A stretch of DNA of 64,000 bases from Methylophaga marina (GTDB lineage: Bacteria > Pseudomonadota > Gammaproteobacteria > Nitrosococcales > Methylophagaceae): contig NZ_AP027741.1 in the NCBI RefSeq assembly GCF_030296755.1, forward strand, positions 1,923,475 through 1,987,474. Reading direction: 5' to 3'. The position numbers and the translations under genes were made by a program. A model generated the notes under the pieces. That model worked only from the letters and a program-made list of their open reading frames with translations, was not told where the DNA came from and searched no databases. This document shows, piece after piece, positions 57,790-64,000 of this stretch; the stretch's first letter is position 1; every line of letters begins with the position of its first letter.

Positions 57790-58294
57790 TTTGGTCTTGC
57801 AGGTTTCCCTGTCCTTCCATAATTAGCTCACAAACTTCACGTGCAGCGCCATGACCGCCATTTGATGTCGTGATGAAGTGAGCATGCTTTTTGACAATAG
57901 GATCCGCGTCTTGCACGGCTATGGCTAATCCAACACGGCTCATGATGGATAAGTCTACCCAGTCATCACCGACATAGGCGCATTCTTCTGGTGATAATTT
58001 GAGTTCTTTTATTAATTGTTGAAAGACGGGTAGCTTGACTCGCTGACCCTGATAGACATATTTGATACCTAAACTCTGCATGCGATGTTCGACCGTGCGC
58101 GAGGTCCGGCCAGTGATAATGGCAATTTCAACTCCGGTAAATTGCAATAACTTCATACCGTGACCATCGCGTGAGTGAAAAGCCTTGTACTCTTCACCAT
58201 CATCACCAATGATAATTTGACCATTAGTTAAAACGCCGTCAACATCAAATACGACAAGTTTAATTTTCTTTGCTTTTTCTAAAATATCCTGCAT
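57773..58294 (-). CDS. kdsC: Kdo-8-phosphate phosphatase
   Basis: A 173-residue HAD phosphatase. Motif I is FDVDGVLTNG, the later TGRTSRTVEHR is motif II, and YVGDDWVDLSIM is motif III. It lacks a large cap, as expected for KdsC, which makes Kdo from Kdo-8-P. It sits between kdsD and lptC in the usual gammaproteobacterial order. Confidence 0.96.
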   Translation of the reverse strand: MQDILEKAKKIKLVVFDVDGVLTNGQIIIGDDGEEYKAFHSRDGHGMKLLQFTGVEIAIITGRTSRTVEHRMQSLGIKYVYQGQRVKLPVFQQLIKELKLSPEECAYVGDDWVDLSIMSRVGLAIAVQDADPIVKKHAHFITTSNGGHGAAREVCELIMEGQGNLQDQIERHF

Positions 58295-58303
58295 GACTCT
58301 CTC

Positions 58304-59276
58304 TTAGACCACTCCGGCACGAAGCAGATCGTGCATGTTGATGGCACCACATAGCTGTTGATGTTCATTTTCTATCAGTAAGGCATTTATTTTGTAGCGT
58401 TGCATTAATTCTAATGCTTCAGCCGCCAGCATGTCAGCACGCCCCGTTTTACATTCACGTGTCATAAAGGCTGACAGTTTTTCAGTATGAATGTTAATTT
58501 CTTGTGATAACACTCTGCGTAAGTCACCATCAGTAAATACGCCTAAAATGTGATACTGATCATCGACCACCGCAGTCATGCCCAAGCCTTTGTTAGACAT
58601 TTCTATCAATGCCTGGCTAATCAGGGCCTCTTCATCAATGGTCGGAATGGCATCGCCGGTATGCATAATGTCAGAGACTCGAAGTAAGAGACGGCGACCT
58701 AACAGCCCCCTGGATGTGAGCGAGCAAAGTCTTCTACAGTAAAACCGCGTGTTTCGAGTAAGGCGACGGCCAGCGCGTCACCCATGACTAATGCTGCTGT
58801 AGTACTTGAAGTGGGGGCGAGACCAAGTGGACAGGCTTCATTAGCGACACTGACATCGATATGTGCAGTTGCACACGTCGCTAATGTCGATTCCGGTCGG
58901 CCCGTCATGGCAATAAATGGAATGCCGAGGCGTTTTATCAAAGGTAAGATAGTCAGTATCTCACTGGTCTCGCCTGAGTTGGATAAGGCGAGCACTACAT
59001 CTTTATCAGTGATCATGCCCAGGTCACCATGGCTGGCTTCTCCGGGATGAACAAAAAAGCCGGTGTTCCTGTACTTGCTAATGTGGCAGCGAGTTTACTG
59101 CCAATATGACCTGATTTTCCCATACCAATGACGACAACGCGTCCCTGACAATGCAGCATAAACTCACAGGCCTGCATAAAGTCATCATTAATACGCTCGT
59201 GAAGCGCTTTAACGGCTTCGATTTCTGTGTCAATGACAGCGTGGGCGAGCGCGCTGAGTTTGGCTTTATCAATCAC
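58304..59276 (-). CDS. kdsD: Arabinose-5-phosphate isomerase, frameshifted twice in this sequence
   Basis: Full-length KdsD of about 324 residues appears as three pieces. The SIS domain start (GRVVVIGMGKSGHIGSKLAATLASTGTP) breaks at a T6 run (plus-strand A6, 59053-59058), where one more T restores FFVHPGEASHGDLG. The second break is after RSHPGG at a G5 run (plus C5, 58706-58710), where one more G restores LLGRRLLLRVSDIM before the CBS pair (DAIPTIDEEALISQAL). All catalytic parts are present in the joined form. It isomerises ribulose 5-phosphate to arabinose 5-phosphate for Kdo. It lies between the antiporter and kdsC. Confidence 0.9.
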
Positions 59277-59278
59277 AA

Positions 59279-60264
59279 TTAACTGAGTCCAGGCGTATTT
59301 TGATAAACAAGTAATCCGTTGTAGGAAACGTAGACAAATAGCATCAATAAACCAGCAACGCGGCCTATGCGTCCATTCGCACTGTAGCGAGCAAATAAGT
59401 ATAAGCCTACAGACAAACCAATCATGAATGGAAGATCCCTGTACAGTAACATCGGATCAATGTGCGAAGGTGCAATCAGTCCAGGCATGGCTAACACGGC
59501 AAGAATATTAAAAATATTCGATCCAAGAATATTACCAACCGCAATATCGTGTTCATTTTTTAATGCAGACATCACAGAAGCAGCAAGTTCAGGGAGGCTG
59601 GTACCTATAGCTACAATCGTCAGTCCAATAATCAAGTCACTCACACCAAGCAGATGAGCAATGCCTGTTGCACCCCAAACGAGTGATTTCGATCCAATCA
59701 GTAAAGAGACAAGGCCAATGACAAAATAGAACGTTGCCTGTTTGGCGGTCATTTTAGCGCTGCCGTATTCTGCTTCAAATTCCGCTTCCATGGGGTCTTG
59801 CTTATTGCTACCTTTGATTGCTAACCAAGCCATCCCAGCTAAGGTCAGCATAAAGCCACTAAACAGAATAATGCCATCGCCCCGGCTGAGATCATTGTCT
59901 AGTAATAACAATAGCGACAACACCATGACAAACAGTAATACCGGAAATTCACGTTTTAACGTATCTGAGTGGACGGTGAGTGGGGCAATGAGCAGGGTAA
60001 TAGCCAGCACCAGACCGATATTAGTGATGTTTGACCCAATAGCATTACCAATCCCCAGTGCTGGCGCACCATCGATTGCTGCTAATGCTGACACCAGCAT
60101 TTCAGGAGCCGAGGTGCCAAAACCCACAATCGTTAAACCAACGATAAGGGGGATACACCAAAATTGGTGGCAATATTCGCTGCGCCATCAACAAATCGAT
60201 CTGCTCCCCAGATTAAAATTCCGAAACCCGCGATAATGGCTGATATAAACAGAATAGTTGTCAT
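59279..60264 (-). CDS. Calcium/sodium antiporter (YrbG type), frameshifted in this sequence
   Basis: The open frame begins at MGFGTSAPEMLVSALAAIDG, which is inside the first conserved alpha repeat. Reading back gives a proper N-terminus from the ATG at 60264, MTTILFISAIIAGFGILIWG, continuing to GVSPLI once one base is added to a C5 run (plus G5, 60148-60152). The full protein is about 328 residues with two inverted repeats (GFGTSAPEMLVS and IGTSLPELAASV). It sits just before kdsD, as yrbG does before kdsD in E. coli. Confidence 0.88.
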
Positions 60265-60295
60265 TAGCTTCCACGTTGATTAAATGTGAGATATG

Positions 60296-60318
60296 AAAAA
60301 GCCGGGATATACCCGGCT
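60296..60318 (-). terminator. Terminator of mlaA
   Basis: On the minus strand AGCCGGG-TATAT-CCCGGCT is followed by a short T-run, about 38 bases after the mlaA stop. Confidence 0.85.
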
Positions 60319-60355
60319 CTTCATTATAAGGATTCGTTTGTGAGTTGTCGTTAGA

Positions 60356-61077
60356 TCATTCTTCAAACAAATCGAATTCATCATCGTTACTTGGCGGATT
60401 GCCGTCATGAACGAGATATTCACGATGCTGAAGGTAAGCATCACGTACATAACTGTATTCGTCTGTAGCAGCCTCGTTTAACACTTTTTCAGCACGTAAT
60501 AAGTTAGCACGAGTATCCACTAATCTGACTCCACGGAAAGCATTACGAGCACCGGGTCCCTCAACATAAGTAACGGGGTCGGTGTAATAGTCACCCACTA
60601 AACCAAATGAGTCACGCACTGTTCTGGGACCAAAGAAAGGTAGAACAATATAGGCACCAGGCTCTACGCCCCAGGCTCCAAGTGTCTGACCAAAGTCTTC
60701 GTTATTTTTGTGGTTCCCACTCAGACTGGCAACATCAAAAATACCGGCAACACCCACGGTGGTATTGAGAACAAACCGACCTGTATCGTTGGCTGCTTGT
60801 TTAAATTTGAACTGAAGAAGATCATTGATGATGACAGTGATGTCGTTCAAGTTGCTGAAGAAATTACTGACACCTTGACTGAGGGGGCTGGCATCACTGT
60901 GTCATAGCCCTTTGCAACGGGTTTGAGGATAGCTTTATCGACCGTGTCGTTAAATTTGTACATTGCACGGTTGTATCCTTCAAGCGGATCCTTAGGATTA
61001 TTGCTGGTAGCACAGCCAGTTAACAGCAATACTGCCGCCAAAAAACCGAGTTTGAAAACTGAGCGCAGGGTAGACAT
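60356..61077 (-). CDS. mlaA: MlaA (VacJ) lipoprotein, frameshifted in this sequence
   Basis: Two overlapping pieces form one protein. The first starts with lipobox AAVLLLTGCATSNN and NPKDPLEGYNRAMYKFNDTVDKA. The frame is lost after VMPAP at a C5 run (plus G5, 60883-60887). Adding one base gives LSQGVSNFFSNLNDITVIIND, and the second piece follows (GRFVLNTTVGVAGIFDVAS, AYIVLPFFGPRTVRDSFG). The joined length is about 240 residues, normal for MlaA. It removes surface-exposed phospholipids from the outer membrane. The other mla genes are not in the window. Confidence 0.9.
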
Positions 61078-61214
61078 CGAATTATGATCCTTTTAATTTT
61101 ATTCTTATCGACCCGAGAAATAATCGCACGCCGAGTTATGGCAATGCAAGTCATCTGTTGCGTTTATGACATGGTAATGTGAACTAAGTGGCAAAAAAAC
61201 AACATGGTGATTAT

Positions 61215-62267
61215 TTACAGACACCAAAAAGATTGATTGGTAATGTCTGTGTCTTTTAACTTTTTATTATGTCGGTTGTTAAACATAAAGTCCGAGAAGA
61301 CTTTGGTGCAGGCTAACCAACTATGATTTTTTGCGTATTCAATACACTTGTCTCCAGACAAGTTAAGCGCTTTTTCTGCTGCTAACGTAAGGTCTTCATC
61401 AAGATAGCCTGTAATGCCTTCTTGAACGATATCAGCAGGGCCGGTAACAGGATAGGCAGCAATAGGAACGCCGCAGGCCATCGCTTCTAATAAAACTAGA
61501 CCAAAGGTATCTGTTTTACTTGGAAACACAAACACATCCGCTGCGGCGAGATAAGAGGCAAGCTCCTTGCCGAATTTGGCTCCGGTAAAAATGACATCAG
61601 GATACTTTTGGCGAAGATGTTCAAGATCGGGCCCATCACCGACAACGACTTTATTGCCCTTGATATCTAATTGAAGGAAAGCTTCAATATTTTTCTCAAC
61701 GGCGACCCGGCCCATATTCATAAATACGGGGCCGGTTAATCCCAGTTGTTGAGGATTTTCAGGAGTGAAAATTTCTGTCTCTACACCACGCCCCCAAACC
61801 TCAATGTTCTGGAAACCATGTGAAAGCAAGCGCTGTTTTTGTGAGGCTGTAGGGACCAAAGTGTGTACGGCTTTACCATGGAAGCGTTTAAGCCAGGCAT
61901 AACTCCAGCTCAAAGGAATAGGCAGCCTGAGTCTGATATATTCAGGGAACTGGGTATGGTAAGACGTCGTGAACTGAATACCATTTCTAAGACACCATCG
62001 TCTTGCTGCCATACCCAGAGGTCCCTCAGTGGCGATATGGATGGCGTTGGTTTGATAGCTATCGAGTAACTTTTTGACTTTCCTGCCTGGTAATAAAGAG
62101 AGAGGAATACTCGGATAGGTGGGACAAGGGATAGTCTTAAATTGTTGTGGCGTAATCAGATGGACATCATGCCCCAACTCGATTAAATATTGACGAGTCT
62201 GTTTCAGGGTACGTACAACCCCGTTGACCTGAGGCTCCCAGGCATCGGTGATGATGACAATCTTCAT
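61215..62267 (-). CDS. GT4-family glycosyltransferase
   Basis: A 350-residue GT-B enzyme. The N-terminal TDAWEPQVNGVVRTLKQT, the YHTQFPEYIRLR block, GRVAVEKNIEAFLQL and FVFPSKTDTFGLVLLEAMACGVPI are typical of GT4 (mannosyl- or glucosyl-transferase, MgtA/SqdX-like). The acceptor is unknown; a lipid is likely given the neighbour. Its start overlaps the stop of the LpxH-like gene by one base (TAATG). Confidence 0.85.
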   Translation of the reverse strand: MKIVIITDAWEPQVNGVVRTLKQTRQYLIELGHDVHLITPQQFKTIPCPTYPSIPLSLLPGRKVKKLLDSYQTNAIHIATEGPLGMAARRWCLRNGIQFTTSYHTQFPEYIRLRLPIPLSWSYAWLKRFHGKAVHTLVPTASQKQRLLSHGFQNIEVWGRGVETEIFTPENPQQLGLTGPVFMNMGRVAVEKNIEAFLQLDIKGNKVVVGDGPDLEHLRQKYPDVIFTGAKFGKELASYLAAADVFVFPSKTDTFGLVLLEAMACGVPIAAYPVTGPADIVQEGITGYLDEDLTLAAEKALNLSGDKCIEYAKNHSWLACTKVFSDFMFNNRHNKKLKDTDITNQSFWCL

Positions 62268-63061
62268 TAGGCTGCCTGAGCAATAGCGTGAGGCTGCTCG
62301 ATAATATCGGCCCAGTATAAAATTTCCATTTTACCGTTAGGATGTTCAACAAGTGCGGTGCAGCTTTCTACCCAGTCACCGCAGTTGAAGTAATCGACAT
62401 TGTTGATGCGGGTAATTTCAGCGCGGTGAATATGACCACAGACGACACCATCGACCCCTTGTTTCGCCGCTTCATGTGCTACGGCCTCTTCAAAATTACT
62501 GATGTATTGCACCGCATTTTTCACTTTGTGTTTTAAGAATGCCGCCAGAGACCAGTATGAAAAACCCATCTTACGACGAACATAATTAACAAGTCGGTTT
62601 GCTCTGAGTAAGTAGTCATAGAGCCGCCCACCAATTTTGGCAAGTAGTGGGGAAATTTTGACGACACTATCAAATTGATCGCCATGTAAGATTAATAATT
62701 TTTTACCTTCAGCGGTGGTATGGACTATCTCGTTCTGAATTTCGATATTACCAAAAACGGCCCCATCGAAGTCACGGAGTAACTCATCATGATTGCCTGG
62801 TACATAAATAACCTTGGTGTCGTGTTTAGCTTTACCAAGTAGGGTTCGGATTACATTATTATGTGCCTGAGGCCAAAACATGCGTTTTTTCATTTCCCAC
62901 ACGTCAACAATGTCACCGACAAGATATAAATAATCGCATTCAACCTTATGCAAAAAATCGAGTAAAAAGTCAGCACTGCAGCCTCGAAACCCCAGGTGGA
63001 TATCAGAAATCCAGACGCTGCGAACTTTTAACTTCTCTTTGTGACTCACTTGTGTTTGCAT
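62267..63061 (-). CDS. LpxH-like metallophosphoesterase
   Basis: A 264-residue calcineurin-type phosphoesterase with VWISDIHLGFRG, YLVGDIVDVWEM, YVPGNHDELL, LILHGDQFD and VVCGHIHRAEI: the full metal-binding set. It belongs to the UDP-2,3-diacylglucosamine hydrolase-like group. Here it is coupled to a GT4 gene, unlike typical lpxH, so a related lipid phosphate substrate is possible. Confidence 0.85.
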   Translation of the reverse strand: MQTQVSHKEKLKVRSVWISDIHLGFRGCSADFLLDFLHKVECDYLYLVGDIVDVWEMKKRMFWPQAHNNVIRTLLGKAKHDTKVIYVPGNHDELLRDFDGAVFGNIEIQNEIVHTTAEGKKLLILHGDQFDSVVKISPLLAKIGGRLYDYLLRANRLVNYVRRKMGFSYWSLAAFLKHKVKNAVQYISNFEEAVAHEAAKQGVDGVVCGHIHRAEITRINNVDYFNCGDWVESCTALVEHPNGKMEILYWADIIEQPHAIAQAA

Positions 63062-63202
63062 AATGTGTCGTTTCCTTAGTATTTTGAGGGCACACTAACG
63101 AACTTATATTGCAGCATCATGAATATTTTGTTGCAGAATGATGACGATAACTTATTGAATTAATTGTCGTATCATTAAACAATAGCCAAAATGAGACGCC
63201 CA

Positions 63203-64000
63203 ATGAGCAATCCATTATTAGAAAATTACCCATTACCGCCTTTCTCTGAAATCAAACCTGAGCATGTAGAGCCTGCTGTAACACAAGCGATAAGTCAGGC
63301 TAGACAAGCAGTAGATAAATTACTGACACAGGTGAGCCATCCCACATGGGAAACCTTGGTTGAGCCAATGGAAGACATTGATGTGTCAATCGATCGTGTT
63401 TGGTCTCCAGTCAGTCATATGAACTCTGTAGTGAATTCGGATGAATTAAGAAAAGCTTATAACGCTTGTCTGCCGATGTTGAGTGAGTTCGGTACAGAGC
63501 TGGGACAAAATGAAGACTTGTACCGTGCTTATAAACAGCTGGCTGAGAGTGCGGTGTACCCGTCGCTGGATACTGCCCAGAAAAAGTCATTGATAATGCC
63601 GTCAGAGACTTCCGTTTATCCGGGGTAGAACTTAATCAGGCTGACCGTGATGAGTATAAAAACATCACGCAAAAACTGACCGAACTGAGTGCTAAGTTCG
63701 AAGAAAACCTGATGGATGCGACACACGGCTGGAAAAAGCATATTACGGATAAAGACATGTTATCTGGATTACCTGAGTCGACCATTGCCATGGCAGAGCA
63801 ATTTGCCAAACGTGACAATGTTGAGGGCTGGGTATTTACGCTGGATTTCCCCTCATATATGCCGGTCATGTCTTATGCAGATAATCGTGAATTTCGCGAA
63901 GAAATGTACACCGCCTTTGCGACTAAAGCTTCTGATCAGGGACCGAATGCCGGCCAGTGGGACAATACTCAGGTCATGGCCGATATTCTCAAGCTTCGTC
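63203..64000 (+). CDS. prlC: Oligopeptidase A (M3 family), N-terminal part, frameshifted in this sequence
   Basis: Starts MSNPLLENYPLPPFSEIKPEHVEPAV, which matches E. coli OpdA. The first frame ends at 63628. The break is at an A5 run (63581-63585); one more A restores AQKKVIDNAVRDFRLSG and the frame stays open to the window edge (GWVFTLDFPSYMPVMSYADN). The HEXXH zinc site would be beyond the edge. It degrades oligopeptides in the cytosol. An upstream in-frame ATG at 63191 is less likely. Confidence 0.88.

Noticed and set aside
58304..58666. Independent CBS-domain protein
   Set aside because: It is the C-terminal part of KdsD after a one-base loss.

Overview
The window reads as chromosome of a marine-type gammaproteobacterial methylotroph, most like Methylophaga. 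That is an inference from a methylamine dehydrogenase (mau) cluster combined with gammaproteobacterial housekeeping genes (guaBA, xseA, kdsDC-lptCAB, rplM-rpsI, waaA/lpxL, engB, mltF, trhP). No insertion sequence, prophage, CRISPR array or integrase was seen. One tRNA gene (tRNA-Arg-CCG) is present.

Layout. 1-5510 (minus): mauF-B-E-D-A-G-L-M, with mauM cut by the window edge; it makes and matures periplasmic TTQ-dependent methylamine dehydrogenase. 5511-6050: intergenic region with dyads and a direct repeat. 6051-8463 (plus): an AraC-family regulator followed by tatA-tatB-tatC. The MauA precursor has a twin-arginine leader, so this is a plausible functional unit with mau. 8689-10791: a chemoreceptor whose signalling tip is degenerate. 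10877-13556: tRNA-Arg and glycogen phosphorylase. 13577-15347: a SoxC-like sulfite dehydrogenase with a c-type cytochrome partner. 15359-20647: engB, then cytochrome c4, ResB/CcsA (System II cytochrome c maturation) and DsbA. 20831-26923: mltF, trhP, tadA, waaA, lpxL and a PagL-type lipid A deacylase. 27052-35936: rpsI/rplM, uppP, a 1285-residue FAD/Fe-S oxidoreductase, HopJ-like, YbaN-like, EfpL, YlqF and an Slp lipoprotein. 36035-39864: a Fur-box-associated iron module of three small unknown proteins, a FecA-like TonB receptor and a PepSY membrane protein. 39893-47021: a nucleotidyltransferase, gnd and a run of small membrane or unknown proteins. 47126-52888: acylphosphatase, guaA, guaB, xseA and an M23 peptidase. 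52890-61077: a hybrid histidine kinase, then lptB-lptA-lptC-kdsC-kdsD-calcium/sodium antiporter, then mlaA. 61215-64000: a GT4 glycosyltransferase, an LpxH-like phosphoesterase and the start of oligopeptidase A.

Six well-conserved genes (nucleotidyltransferase, hybrid kinase, kdsD twice, antiporter, mlaA, oligopeptidase A) are broken by seven frameshifts. Every one is repaired by adding a single base to a run of 5-6 identical bases. This pattern points to homopolymer undercalling in the source sequence rather than gene decay, so I annotate these genes at full span.

The most interesting biology is the mau/AraC/TatABC neighbourhood, the Fur-linked trio of small proteins, the chemoreceptor with a lost tip consensus, and an LptA carrying a C-terminal SH3-like domain.
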